Of a stretch of DNA of 64,000 nucleotides, positions 1-8,332 are shown piece after piece. The stretch is from Phyllobacterium sophorae (GTDB lineage Bacteria > Pseudomonadota > Alphaproteobacteria > Rhizobiales > Rhizobiaceae). Below the pieces are notes generated by a model that saw only the letters and a list, made by a program, of their open reading frames with translations, was not told the DNA's origin and made no database searches. How positions within the stretch are numbered: position 1 is the first letter of the stretch; each line of letters opens with the position of its first letter. A program made the translations under genes and the position numbers. The stretch lies in the NCBI RefSeq assembly GCF_003010965.1, contig NZ_PGGM01000012.1:1-64000 (forward strand). The letters are read 5' to 3'.

Positions 1-64
1 CACGCTCCTTCACCAGCTTCACCGCTTCAAGCTTGTATTCGCGGCTGAACTTTCGTCTTTGCAT
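1..64 (-). CDS. IS3-family transposase OrfA, N-terminus only (cut by window start)
   Basis: Read on the minus strand from the ATG at 64, the sequence begins MQRRKFSREYKLEAVKLVKE and stays open to the window edge. This is the start of the helix-turn-helix OrfA of IS3-family elements (family knowledge), which binds the terminal repeats and is frameshift-fused to the DDE protein OrfB. The rest of the element lies outside the window, so completeness cannot be judged. A GGAGAG purine stretch lies just upstream of the ATG. The element end should lie within some tens of bases to the right of position 64. Confidence 0.8.
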   Translation of the reverse strand, partial: MQRRKFSREYKLEAVKLVKER

Positions 65-439
65 TCATACTCTCCGGTTTCACGCAGAACACCTTAACTC
101 AGTGTCTATGAAACCGGCAGCAGGCCATCCTTCAGCAGCGGGATTAAACCAGAAGGACCACGCTATCGCCGTCAAGTTGCTTGGAGACACTTTGGGAAAG
201 CGCTTCCTGACGCCCAAGGCGCGCCTTAGCAAGCTGCTTGCACGCAAGGACGAGGTGCAACAAAGCTCGCGCGCAGGCCGCAGTCAGGAAGCGGAACTCA
301 TGTTGAAAATCTTGGACGAATTCGGCGTCTGGGCAAAGCAAATGCTCGCGGACGGATCCGTGACGCTGCGATGCGCTGCGACGTACTGGGGCAGCCACCG
401 ACCCAGCTTGCTGAACGACCGTTGCGGGGCGGTTCAACG
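65..439. other. Stretch without a convincing gene
   Basis: Overlapping open frames exist on both strands (for example 33-443 plus and 144-437 minus), but neither has a clear ribosome site or a family I recognise. The stretch joins the IS3-like end to the 3' end of the efflux permease gene and may be IS-flanking debris. Confidence 0.4.
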
Positions 440-2023
440 TTAATGGGCGCCGGCCCCTCCCGTCGCTTTCGGCTTTTCGGCGAACAAAAGGGCGATAGCC
501 GCAAGGGCGAGAAGGACACCAATGACGGCAAAGGTATCGCTGAAGCCCATGATCAGCGCCTGGCGCTTGACAACTCGACCAAGGGCGACCACGGCTTGCT
601 GGGCGGCGAGGGCCTGATCGGAAACGCCATGGGCCACGAAATAGCCGGTCAGCCGGTCGAGGCGCTGGTGAACTTCATCCCGCGCCAAGGTGACGGATTG
701 CCCGATAATGTTGGAGTGGAACTGTTCACGCTTGGTCAGCACTGTTCCGAGTGTTGCCGTTCCGACGGCACCGCCAAGATTGCGCAGCATGTTCGTCAAA
801 CCCGATGCGGCGGCAGCGTCGGCCGCGGCAATGCCTGCCGTGGTAATGGCCGTGATCGGTGTCAGAACCAGCGCCTGGCCGATTGCACGAACGATGTTCG
901 GAATCCAGAATTGATCGCCGGCATTGTCCGGTGAGAGCATGGCGTTCATGAAACAACTGGCGGCAAAGATGCTGATTCCGAGGAAGCCTATGTAACGGGC
1001 GTCGAAACGCCTCATCAGCATCGGGACAAGCGGGATCAGAAGCAATTGCGGCAGGCCGGTCCAGGCGAGCACATTGCCAATCTGCTCCGCATTGTAACGC
1101 TGCACCTGCCCAAGGTATTGCGGCAGGATATAGACCGTACCGAACAGCGCGACACCGACGAGGACGTTGACCACCACACCAATGGCGAAATTGCGCTGCT
1201 TCAACAGGCTGAGTTTGACCAGGGGCTTTTCGACTGTCAGCTCTATCCAGATGAAGGTTGCGAGGAACACGACGGCTACGGCGCTGAGCTTCAGGATGAA
1301 AGGCGACGAGAACCAGTCGTCCTTATTGCCCTCTTCGAGCACCGTCTGAAGCGCCGAGAGTCCGACTGCCATGGTAAAGATTCCGGCCCAATCGCCTTCT
1401 TTCAGCAGATGGAGTTGCATCGGCGTCTTGTCCAGCGTTGCGGCCAGCGCGATGGCCATGACAGCGCTTGGTATCGCATTGATAAAGAAGATGGTCTGCC
1501 ATCCGTAATTCTCGGTCAGATAGCCGCCGATCGTCGGGCCAATCGCCGGAGCGAAGGTGACCGAGAGGGCGAAGAGGGCGAGGCCGACCGGCTGTTGCGA
1601 TTTTGGCAGCTTCGTCAACACCATGGTGAAGGCCATCGGAATCAGCACGCCGCCGGCAAAGCCCTGCAGGCCGCGCATGACAATCATTGAACCAAGATCA
1701 TGCGCGAAGGCACAGGCTATGGAGAACAGCGGGAACAGGATCGTGTTCACAAGGATGTAGCGGCGAAACGAAAACACGTTGCTGAAATAGGCGGTGAGCG
1801 GGATGACGACGATCTCACCGATCAGATAGGACGTGGAAATCCAGGCGCCGTTGTCGACGCCTGTGCCAATACCGCCCTCGATGTCGAGCAGCGACGCATT
1901 GGTGATCTGGATGTTGAGGATCGCCATGAACGCGCCGATCATGCCGGCGAGAACAGCAACCCATTCCTTTGTGCTGGCGCGCGGTTGTGGTACGGCCGCG
2001 GCGTCGAATGTGATGGCAGACAT
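440..2023 (-). CDS. DHA2-family MFS drug efflux permease (EmrB/QacA-like)
   Basis: A 527-residue polytopic inner-membrane protein of the 14-helix drug:H+ antiporter class. The first helix carries AGMIGAFMAILNIQITNASL, followed by a region near LIGEIVVIPLTAYFSNVFSFRR that matches the motif A loop of the family, and a GGVLIPMAF segment. The chosen start at 2023 has AGGAGGATC upstream; an open frame continues to 2146 but would overlap the preceding gene. It lies 22 bp downstream of an HlyD-type adaptor gene, giving the EmrA-EmrB arrangement in which both pump a toxic compound across the envelope. The divergent TetR gene probably controls it. Substrate unknown. Confidence 0.92.
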   Translation of the reverse strand: MSAITFDAAAVPQPRASTKEWVAVLAGMIGAFMAILNIQITNASLLDIEGGIGTGVDNGAWISTSYLIGEIVVIPLTAYFSNVFSFRRYILVNTILFPLFSIACAFAHDLGSMIVMRGLQGFAGGVLIPMAFTMVLTKLPKSQQPVGLALFALSVTFAPAIGPTIGGYLTENYGWQTIFFINAIPSAVMAIALAATLDKTPMQLHLLKEGDWAGIFTMAVGLSALQTVLEEGNKDDWFSSPFILKLSAVAVVFLATFIWIELTVEKPLVKLSLLKQRNFAIGVVVNVLVGVALFGTVYILPQYLGQVQRYNAEQIGNVLAWTGLPQLLLIPLVPMLMRRFDARYIGFLGISIFAASCFMNAMLSPDNAGDQFWIPNIVRAIGQALVLTPITAITTAGIAAADAAAASGLTNMLRNLGGAVGTATLGTVLTKREQFHSNIIGQSVTLARDEVHQRLDRLTGYFVAHGVSDQALAAQQAVVALGRVVKRQALIMGFSDTFAVIGVLLALAAIALLFAEKPKATGGAGAH

Positions 2024-2045
2024 GACACGATCCTCCTGCCAGCGA

Positions 2046-3230
2046 TCAATGGCTCTGACGCTGGGTAGCGTCCGCCTTGGTGTCGATGCTTGGTTGAACG
2101 GACATGCCTGGCCGCAGGTCGCCGCCAGCAGCGCTGTCGGCATCAAGGACGATCTTCACGGGAATGCGTTGAACGACTTTGGTGAAGTTGCCGGTGGCAT
2201 TGTCGGGCGGCAGCAGTGCGAACTCTTGACCGCTCGCCGGAGCGACGCTGTCTACATGGCCGTGGTAGGCGCGGCCTGGAAACATATCCACCTCGATATC
2301 GACCGCCTGGCCGGCATGAACATCGGTAAGCTGCGTTTCCTTGTAGTTGGCAATGACGTAGACCGAAGCAGTTGGCACGACGGACATGAGCTGAGTGCCA
2401 GCCTGCACATACTGGCCAACACGCAACGTGCGATTGCCGATGACACCATCGACGGGGGCGATAATTGTTGCATAGGACAGGTTCAGTTCGGCCTGGTGTA
2501 GAACGGCGAGATCATGCTCCAGAGCCGCTTTTGCCTGTGCGAGCTCTGCTTTTAGAAGATCGACCTGCTTCATCGCAGCGTCTAGCGCAGCGCTATCGCG
2601 AACGACGGTGGCCTTCGCGGCGGCGATTTGCGAAGCGGCCTGCTGGGCATTCTGGATGTTGCCATAGCCGCTCGTGGCAAGCGTTGCATAACGCTTGTTA
2701 TTCTGTTCGGCAAATGTCGCGTTGGCTTGATCGACGTCAACCGTGGCGCGCGCCGCCGCGATAATGGATTGCTGTATCGCGAGCGACGCCTGCTTGGCTT
2801 CGATCGTTGCCTCGGCGGCCGCGACATCGCCCTTCGCCTGCTCGAGCGCCGCCTTGAAATCCCGATCGTCGATGCGGGCGAGGGGCTGGCCTTCCTTTAC
2901 GGCTTCATTATCCTTGACGAGGACGTCAGCGATATATCCCGAGATTTTCGGGGCGACAGCGCTATTGTCCGCCTTCACGTAGGCATCGTCGGTCTCGACT
3001 TCAAAACGTCCGACCGTCCAGTAATTGTGTCCGTAATAGGCGCCTGCAGCGATCAGAATAATCGCGGCCGTGCCAAGTAGTAATTTGCGGCCGCGCTTGC
3101 GGACCGGTTTTTCGCTCACAGCGGGCGAATGGATCGCTTCTGGAACACGAACGGGTTTGCCCGCATCGGCAGTTGGGACACCTTCGACAGGTTGAGCTAC
3201 GTTGTTGTTGAAGGCTTGCAGCTTGCTCAT
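2046..3230 (-). CDS. HlyD/EmrA-family membrane fusion protein
   Basis: This 394-residue periplasmic adaptor has a proline-rich cytoplasmic tail, one transmembrane helix at about residues 49-70 (KLLLGTAAIILIAAGAYYG), then a biotinyl-lipoyl half-domain (VKADNSAVAPKISGYIADVL), a long alanine- and glutamine-rich coiled-coil hairpin, and the returning lipoyl half (ATIIAPVDGVIGNRTLRVG). These are the domains of the EmrA/HlyD family, which links an inner-membrane permease to an outer-membrane channel. The start at 3230 follows GGAGACCACA; a longer frame to 3317 would run through the operator region. It is the first gene of the pair with the MFS permease. Confidence 0.92.
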   Translation of the reverse strand: MSKLQAFNNNVAQPVEGVPTADAGKPVRVPEAIHSPAVSEKPVRKRGRKLLLGTAAIILIAAGAYYGHNYWTVGRFEVETDDAYVKADNSAVAPKISGYIADVLVKDNEAVKEGQPLARIDDRDFKAALEQAKGDVAAAEATIEAKQASLAIQQSIIAAARATVDVDQANATFAEQNNKRYATLATSGYGNIQNAQQAASQIAAAKATVVRDSAALDAAMKQVDLLKAELAQAKAALEHDLAVLHQAELNLSYATIIAPVDGVIGNRTLRVGQYVQAGTQLMSVVPTASVYVIANYKETQLTDVHAGQAVDIEVDMFPGRAYHGHVDSVAPASGQEFALLPPDNATGNFTKVVQRIPVKIVLDADSAAGGDLRPGMSVQPSIDTKADATQRQSH

Positions 3231-3309
3231 TGTGGTCTCCGAATTTCCGGTCGCCGTCACATGGGCTGCGGCCTTTGGTTGATGAAAACTCCATTTAAGA
3301 AACTTGATG

Positions 3310-3358
3310 TTTTCCAAAATACGCTCTATAAACGGGTTGTCAATAATATTTTGGAAAA
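3310..3358. promoter_or_regulatory. Inverted-repeat operator between TetR gene and efflux operon
   Basis: Arms TTTTCCAAAAT (3310-3320) and ATTTTGGAAAA (3348-3358) are exact reverse complements with 27 bp between them, and each arm is itself nearly palindromic. They lie between the divergent TetR gene (start 3364) and the adaptor gene (start 3230). That placement suits repression of both promoters by TetR dimers. Confidence 0.75.
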
Positions 3359-3363
3359 TCGCT

Positions 3364-4011
3364 ATGGTCGTAAATCACAAAATTGAGAAACGCCCGCGGG
3401 GCCGACCGCAAGTTCGTTGCGACGATGATACGAAAAGTCTCATCATCGAAGCTGCCAACGCGCAGTTTCATGAGAGCGGGTACGCCGCCGCGAGCATTAG
3501 CGCCATTGCGCAGAACGCCGGTGTGTCAACCAAAACCTTGTATCGGCTGTTTCCCACCAAGGCAGATTTGTTTGCCTGCATGATATCCGATCGGATTGAC
3601 CGCTTCTTCTTGGCGATCAATCCCCATGCCCATGCGAACGAAGATTTGCGAACAGGTCTCGAGCGCATGCTGACCGCCTATGGCATGCTGACACTCTCGG
3701 ACGACACGATTAATATCATCCGGCTTGTCATCGGCGAATCCGACCGGTTCCCGGAACTTGCTGCATCTTTCTACGAACGGGCCATCGTCAAAACGAACAC
3801 AGTGATGGAGGCTTGGCTCCACGAGCAAGTCGAGCGGGGGCGCATTGCGCTCGACGATCCGCACGCTGCCAGCGGCATGCTGCGCGGAATGATGGTCATG
3901 GAGCCGCAACGTGCGGCCATGTTGCGCCAGAAACCCGCGCCACAAAGTGAGGAAATCCGCGCTCGCGCGAAAAAGTGTGCGGATCTTTTCCTGAAGGGAT
4001 GTGCAGTCTAG
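3364..4011 (+). CDS. TetR-family regulator of the adjacent efflux pair
   Basis: 215 residues. The N-terminal helix-turn-helix domain (about residues 20-65) reads SISAIAQNAGVSTKTLYRLF then PTKADLFACMISD, the classic TetR signature. The C-terminal ligand and dimer domain is variable. I prefer the ATG at 3364 because an upstream extension (from 3304) would code through the operator arms. It diverges from the HlyD-MFS pair, so it is inferred to be a repressor relieved by a pump substrate. The C-terminal part, with long helices and QKPAPQSEEIRARAKKCADLFL, resembles AefR-like members. Confidence 0.88.
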   Translation: MVVNHKIEKRPRGRPQVRCDDDTKSLIIEAANAQFHESGYAAASISAIAQNAGVSTKTLYRLFPTKADLFACMISDRIDRFFLAINPHAHANEDLRTGLERMLTAYGMLTLSDDTINIIRLVIGESDRFPELAASFYERAIVKTNTVMEAWLHEQVERGRIALDDPHAASGMLRGMMVMEPQRAAMLRQKPAPQSEEIRARAKKCADLFLKGCAV

Positions 4012-4094
4012 GCGCTTATCTTTGATCAAAGCACTGTTCTGCCTTGGAAATACGATGAAAACGGATTGTCCTGACAAAATATAGCCGCCACCTC

Positions 4095-4123
4095 TTGACA
4101 AAGTGCGTACACACACATACACT
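4095..4123 (+). promoter_or_regulatory. Consensus promoter giving a probable leaderless MarR mRNA
   Basis: TTGACA (4095-4100), 17 bp, TACACT (4118-4123). Transcription would start about 6-8 bases later, at or next to the ATG at 4130. No Shine-Dalgarno sequence precedes that ATG. The spacer holds GTGCGTACAC, which resembles the half-site of the palindrome at 4588-4609. Confidence 0.6.
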
Positions 4124-4129
4124 CACGAA

Positions 4130-4558
4130 ATGATCAAGTCGTCATTCATGGTCGCGTGCAACAGCTTCGCTACGAGGCAGGCGGCTCGCTACATCACCAG
4201 GCTCTATGAGCGACACCTCGGGACAGCTCACGTTACGAGCACGCAGTTCTCGATATTGGTGTTGCTCAGCGAGACGCCGGGTATGACGATGAGCGAGCTT
4301 GCCGAGGCATTGGTCATGGAGCGGACTTCACTTGTGCGCGCCATCAAGCCGATGGAAAGAGATGGCTGGCTGAAGGCGGAGCGGGCATCGCAGGATACGC
4401 GAAAACTTGTATTGTCGCTGACCTTACAAGGGCAGAACAAAGTCCGGGAAGCCTTGCCCTTGTGGCAGAAGGCGCAGCAGGCATTTGAGGCCCAGGTCGG
4501 ATCTGAACGAGCCGCTCAATGGCGGCATGATTTTCTGGAATTGACGCGCGGGACGTAA
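4130..4558 (+). CDS. MarR-family transcriptional regulator
   Basis: 142 residues from the ATG at 4130. A GTG at 4103 is in frame, but it lies inside the -35/-10 spacer and so is unlikely. The winged-helix domain is clear: TQFSILVLLSETPGMTMSEL (helices 2-3), ALVMERTSLVRAIKPMERDG (recognition helix) and the wing KAERASQDTRKLVLSLTLQG with the conserved D-R pair. MarR dimers repress nearby genes and release on binding phenolic or oxidant ligands (family knowledge). The next gene encodes a small secreted protein, and a 22-bp perfect palindrome lies between them, so local regulation is likely. Confidence 0.88.
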   Translation: MIKSSFMVACNSFATRQAARYITRLYERHLGTAHVTSTQFSILVLLSETPGMTMSELAEALVMERTSLVRAIKPMERDGWLKAERASQDTRKLVLSLTLQGQNKVREALPLWQKAQQAFEAQVGSERAAQWRHDFLELTRGT

Positions 4559-4587
4559 GCTTTTGGCTAAGCAAAACCGAGCGCCGA

Positions 4588-4609
4588 TTAATGTGTATAT
4601 ACACATTAA
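4588..4609. promoter_or_regulatory. 22-bp perfect palindrome, likely MarR operator
   Basis: The left half TTAATGTGTAT is followed directly by its exact reverse complement. It sits 29 bp after the MarR stop and 36 bp before the start of the secreted-protein gene, and its centre GTATATAC could overlap a promoter. A near-perfect dyad of this size is typical of MarR dimer sites. Confidence 0.75.
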
Positions 4610-4645
4610 GTTGTCAATCACAAACAGAACGTAAGGAACATAGCC

Positions 4646-5029
4646 ATGATTAGAGTTCTGAAAACTGCAGGTAGTGTCATCTTCTATGGCATGATTGCTA
4701 CTGCGTCACCGGTTCACGCCAGTGAACAGCTCCCCAATGTGAAAGAAGGGCAGGGCGTTGTGACCTCGCTCGGACCCAATGCGTCGGCCATAACCTATTG
4801 GGTCAGCCAGGCAGATGGTTGGCACGTCGTGACGACTGTCGATACAAAAAGTCCGGAAAGCTCGGAGTCAGGCAATCACGCCGTTGTAAGATTTTCTGCG
4901 GTGCTGCAGCCGGGCCAGTCCCAGTCGATATCGATTCCGGTGACGATAGGCGAGCGGCAGCCGAAGTTGCTCATCCGCCGCGTTGCGGACCGGATCGAAG
5001 TGGAGCAGAACTCGAACTTGTTGAACTAG
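4646..5029 (+). CDS. Small secreted protein of unknown function
   Basis: 127 residues. The N-terminus (about residues 1-25, ending ASPVHAS) is a signal peptide with a hydrophobic stretch and an A-x-A-like cleavage site, so the mature protein of about 100 residues is periplasmic or exported. The mature part contains GQGVVTSLGPNASAITYW and later QPGQSQSISIPVTIG and is predicted to be beta-rich. There are no cysteines and no motif I can tie to an enzyme. The start follows GTAAGGAACATAGCC. It lies just downstream of the MarR gene behind the 22-bp palindrome and is followed by strong hairpins, so it is probably a single inducible gene. Confidence 0.75.
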   Translation: MIRVLKTAGSVIFYGMIATASPVHASEQLPNVKEGQGVVTSLGPNASAITYWVSQADGWHVVTTVDTKSPESSESGNHAVVRFSAVLQPGQSQSISIPVTIGERQPKLLIRRVADRIEVEQNSNLLN

Positions 5030-5041
5030 CTCAACAAATCC

Positions 5042-5097
5042 GATCCTCGGCGCTGTCCCCCAATTCGCGCCGAGGATCTGCGCCTTGTCCAGGCGCA
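5042..5097 (+). terminator. Two tandem hairpins after the secreted-protein gene
   Basis: GATCCTCGGCGC (5042-5053) pairs exactly with GCGCCGAGGATC (5067-5078). A second hairpin TGCGCCT/AGGCGCA (5079-5097) follows. There is no clear T-run, so Rho-independent activity is uncertain, but the position suits transcript 3'-end formation. Confidence 0.55.
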
Positions 5098-5606
5098 AGA
5101 CCGATGCATGTTGGGTAGCGGTTGTTGTCTCGGCCGCCGTGATTTATCAGGCGACTTTATGCATATCGATCGTATGACCGCTCTTTGAATAGCGCTCAGC
5201 CCGTTTTTAAGTCATCGAACGAATTAAAGCGGCGGAGCTCGTTTGTTGATTGCATCAATCATTTCCGATTAAATTTCCATAACATCTGACTAGGATGATG
5301 CATCAACAAACTATGGATGCAACGTGCAGCTTAATGTTAGCACTCGAAATGCTGGGAAGGGTCCACACGGTCGCGCCATTTGCAAATGCAGACAAGGCGA
5401 ACCAGCGCAAGAGAGTCAGCCCGGATGCACGATTCTCTCCTACGCGCTCATCCCCAGGAAATTTACGAGGCCCTAGCTTCGACTGACTCGAGAACTCGAA
5501 CGTGCGGTGCATCCCAATGCGGCATCGGTCCGAAATCCCTAGCGGAAAGTTTTCGACCTTTTTATGCAACTTGTCAGATCCTGTTTGGCGGTCATCGACG
5601 CTTTGC
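5098..5606. other. Intergenic region, no gene seen
   Basis: An AT-rich stretch around 5200-5300 separates the secreted-protein gene from the convergent 3' end of the MocR-type gene. Open frames here are short and lack family features or ribosome sites. Confidence 0.5.
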
Positions 5607-6950
5607 TTATTCCGTTGAATCGAAGTCGTCCTCCCGGCCGTGCAGCAGGGCAACGAGTGTACGGAGCCCGCTGTCGAGCTGATCGATTGTCGGCGCAGCC
5701 AACGCCAACCGAACGGCGTTCGGTGCATGGCCGGGCGTGATGGCGAATGTCGTCGACGGCGTCAACGCAATATCGCGTCTCGCGGCGGCAGCGACGAATG
5801 CCTGCGAGCGCCAGTGTGCTGGCAGCGTCAGCCACAGATGATAGCATTTTCCATTGGTCTGTATTTCGAAGCCTGAAAGACGGTCAATTGCCAGTTTCTG
5901 ACGCGCGCGTGCGTCTAGACGTTTCAGCCGAGCCAGCTCGGCAATCGTCCCGTCGCTCATCATCCGTTCCGCGGCCGCAAACGCAAATCCTGATGCGGTC
6001 CACCCGCCGGAACGGACCGAAGTGATCACGCTTTCCCGCAATCGATGCGGAGGCACGATAAAGCCGAGCGTCAGACCCGGGGCGACCTTCTTGGAGAGAC
6101 TGTCGATGAAAATGCAAGCGTCCGGCGCGAGTGCGGCAAGCGGCGGCTCATCATCGAGGAAACCGTAGACATTGTCCTCGATGATCGGAAGGCTAAGCCT
6201 TTCGGCAACGCCCAGCAGATCGGCCCTACGCGCCGCAGGCATCGTCATGCCCAACGGATTCTGGATCGCCGGCTGAATGTAGATGGCCGAGAGATGGGCC
6301 TCACGGTGCGCCTTCTCTACCGAGTCTGGTCGTACTCCGTCTTCGTCCATCGCCATTGGCACCAGCGCAATACCCAACCTGGCGGCGATACCCTTGATGA
6401 AGGGGTATGTCAGAGCCTCCACACCGCAACGGCCCCCTGTAGGAACGACTGCAGCGAGAGCTGCAGCAATGCTCTGTCGCCCGTTGCCGGTGAATACCAG
6501 TTGTTCAGGGGTGGGGGACCATGCGCCCTGCGACAGGTATGCGGCCGCAATGCTTCGGCTCGCCGGTGTTCCGACACTGGTCGCCTGTCTCAACGCAATT
6601 TCAAGCGCGGCAGGTTTCTCGAGGCCATTCAGGCTCTTTGCGATAATCGCGGTCTGGTTGGGAAGCAACGGGTAGTTGAACTCAAGGTCGATCCGGATGG
6701 CGCGTGGCTCAGATAGTGCCGCCGCGCCGCGCCTGGCATCGCCGGAGATGAAGGTACCCCTCCCGACTTCACCGACGGCAAGGCCACGGCGCAACAGCTC
6801 GGCGTAGACGCGGCTCGCCGTCGAGACGGCGATCTTGCGCTCATAGGCAAAGCTGCGCTGTGGAGGCAGGCGGTCGCCCGGCCTGAGAGTGCCGTCAGCA
6901 ATTTCTTCGGCAATAGTGTCAGCAAGCTTTAAATATTCAGACTTCGACAT
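5607..6950 (-). CDS. MocR-family regulator (GntR winged helix fused to class I aminotransferase fold)
   Basis: 447 residues in two domains. Residues 1-70 form a GntR-type winged helix (LRPGDRLPPQRSFAYERKIA, then STASRVYAELLRRGLAVGEV). Residues of about 100-440 have the aminotransferase fold with the PLP-lysine segment IFIDSLSKKVAPGLTLGF and the QNPLG and EDNVY motifs around the cofactor. MocR proteins use PLP as an effector-sensing cofactor, mostly to control pyridoxine, taurine or GABA genes. This one diverges from a DUF1127-TSUP transporter pair, with two direct repeats in between, so it probably controls that pair and itself. Confidence 0.92.
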   Translation of the reverse strand: MSKSEYLKLADTIAEEIADGTLRPGDRLPPQRSFAYERKIAVSTASRVYAELLRRGLAVGEVGRGTFISGDARRGAAALSEPRAIRIDLEFNYPLLPNQTAIIAKSLNGLEKPAALEIALRQATSVGTPASRSIAAAYLSQGAWSPTPEQLVFTGNGRQSIAAALAAVVPTGGRCGVEALTYPFIKGIAARLGIALVPMAMDEDGVRPDSVEKAHREAHLSAIYIQPAIQNPLGMTMPAARRADLLGVAERLSLPIIEDNVYGFLDDEPPLAALAPDACIFIDSLSKKVAPGLTLGFIVPPHRLRESVITSVRSGGWTASGFAFAAAERMMSDGTIAELARLKRLDARARQKLAIDRLSGFEIQTNGKCYHLWLTLPAHWRSQAFVAAAARRDIALTPSTTFAITPGHAPNAVRLALAAPTIDQLDSGLRTLVALLHGREDDFDSTE

Positions 6951-6952
6951 TT

Positions 6953-6993
6953 ATTGCTCCGAGTACAATGTTTTAATTGCACCGAGTACACTA
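6953..6993. promoter_or_regulatory. Direct-repeat operator for the MocR regulator
   Basis: ATTGCTCCGAGTACAATG (6953-6970) and ATTGCACCGAGTACACTA (6976-6993) are direct repeats with a 23-bp period, immediately upstream of the MocR start at 6950. Direct repeats in this position are the usual binding arrangement of MocR proteins such as TauR, PdxR and GabR. Confidence 0.75.
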
Positions 6994-7130
6994 TCGGAAC
7001 ATAATGGCTACGTCAAACCGGATTGCACCGGGAATTGCCAAGGTCTGCGGTCAATGAGCACGCGGCGGCGCTCAACAAGCGCCGGAGCCGGCGGAGTCGC
7101 ATTTCCGCAGAGCAACATCTGGAGGTCGAA

Positions 7131-7367
7131 ATGTCTGCAACTCTTTCAACGATCGAGAAGCCGGCGGGAACAAAGACCCACGGCGTATTTCTTCGGACAT
7201 TCAACGCTTGTTGGCAGCGGATCGCTCGCTATTGCATCCGTCGCGCTGCCATTACAAGCCTGCGCGAACTCGACGACGAAGCACTTCGGGATATGGGTAT
7301 CACGCGCGCTCAAATCGAAGCGGCGGCTTACGGCTTCGTGACCAACCGCAACCGGGCGAGGCGGTGA
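7131..7367 (+). CDS. DUF1127 small protein
   Basis: 78 residues with a C-terminal DUF1127 (YjiS-like) core: a basic segment ARYCIRRAAITSLRELDDEA followed by LRDMGITRAQIEAAAYG. Such arginine-rich small proteins in alphaproteobacteria bind RNA in some characterised cases, including phosphate and RNA-turnover links in Agrobacterium. The start at 7131 follows GGAGGTCGAA, a strong ribosome site; a longer frame from 7023 has none. The stop codon overlaps the start of the TSUP transporter gene (TGATG), which implies translational coupling. Confidence 0.8.
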   Translation: MSATLSTIEKPAGTKTHGVFLRTFNACWQRIARYCIRRAAITSLRELDDEALRDMGITRAQIEAAAYGFVTNRNRARR

Positions 7368-8146
7368 TGATGGCCATCCCGGTAGTACCGGAGCTGACCG
7401 CTGCCACGATCCTGGTCGCGTTTGCCGGTGTATTCCTGATCAGCTTCATGAGAGGAGCGTTCGGTGGCGGATTCGCTATTGTCGGAATTCCCCTGTTGTC
7501 GATTGTAATGGATCCGGTCACCGCGGGCGGTCTGCTCGCACCCCTGTTCATCGCGATGGATCTGTTCGCGCTGCGCTACTGGAAGCCCTCGACGTGGTCG
7601 AGGGCTGACCTTATGCTGCTCCTGCCGGGACTCGTGGTCGGCATCGGGTTCGGCTATGGGCTTTTCCGCTTCCTCGACCACCGGGCCATCGCGATCGTGA
7701 TGGCCGTGATCACCCTGATCTTTGTCGGCCTCTGGTTTCTGAGGGGCGGGGAGGTGATGACCCGTCCGCGTTCGACCCCGAAGGCGATTGCTGCGGGTCT
7801 TACCTCAGGAGTGACCACGATGGTGGCGCATTCGGGCGGGCCGCCGCTTGCGATGTATCTGTTGCCCCTCGGCCTCAGCAAGGAAATCTACGCGGGAACG
7901 ACGAGTATGTTTTTCACCGTAGGCAACGCCACCAAGGCGGTGCCGTGGCTGTTGCTGGTGAAGCCGACTGCCGGTGTGTGGGCATTGATGGCGATTTGTT
8001 TCTTTGCCATCCCCAGCGGCGTCTGGCTGGGGTGGCGGCTTAACGGGAGGCTGGACCAGCGTCAGATCTATCGCGCCTGCTACGGATTGTTGGTTTTGAC
8101 TGCGTTGAAACTGTTGTGGGATGGCGTTTCCGGCTTTCTTGTTTGA
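7367..8146 (+). CDS. TSUP (TauE/SafE) family membrane transporter
   Basis: 259 residues with about eight hydrophobic segments and the two family repeats: RGAFGGGFAIVGIPLLSIVM near the N-terminus, and GLTSGVTTMVAHSGGPPLAM in the second half. TSUP proteins move sulfonates, sulfite, sulfoacetate or other organic anions across the inner membrane. The start overlaps the DUF1127 stop codon; ATGATG gives two adjacent start choices (7367 or 7370). The MocR neighbour, related to taurine regulators, fits an organosulfur or amino-acid-derived substrate. That is inference. Confidence 0.88.
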   Translation: MMAIPVVPELTAATILVAFAGVFLISFMRGAFGGGFAIVGIPLLSIVMDPVTAGGLLAPLFIAMDLFALRYWKPSTWSRADLMLLLPGLVVGIGFGYGLFRFLDHRAIAIVMAVITLIFVGLWFLRGGEVMTRPRSTPKAIAAGLTSGVTTMVAHSGGPPLAMYLLPLGLSKEIYAGTTSMFFTVGNATKAVPWLLLVKPTAGVWALMAICFFAIPSGVWLGWRLNGRLDQRQIYRACYGLLVLTALKLLWDGVSGFLV

Positions 8147-8332
8147 GCACAGTGCACGATCCGGGCAGGAGTTGGTCAGACAAATGCCAAGAGCACATTC
8201 CATGAGCACGTGATACATTTGCCGTGATTATTATGGCCCTTGGCTCGGGGCAATAGCCCCGCTCCCCACTAAGGAGGCGGATCTTGCCGGCAGCGGTGTC
8301 GACACTCATTAAATACACGGAGGAGATGAACC

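Noticed and set aside
5303..5728. Minus-strand frame at the end of the MocR gene
   Set aside because: It overlaps the real coding frame and lacks a family pattern.
8240..8265. GGGGC-AATA-GCCCC hairpin as a possible riboswitch or small RNA
   Set aside because: Too short for a known riboswitch, no conserved core and no T-run; treated as a simple hairpin.
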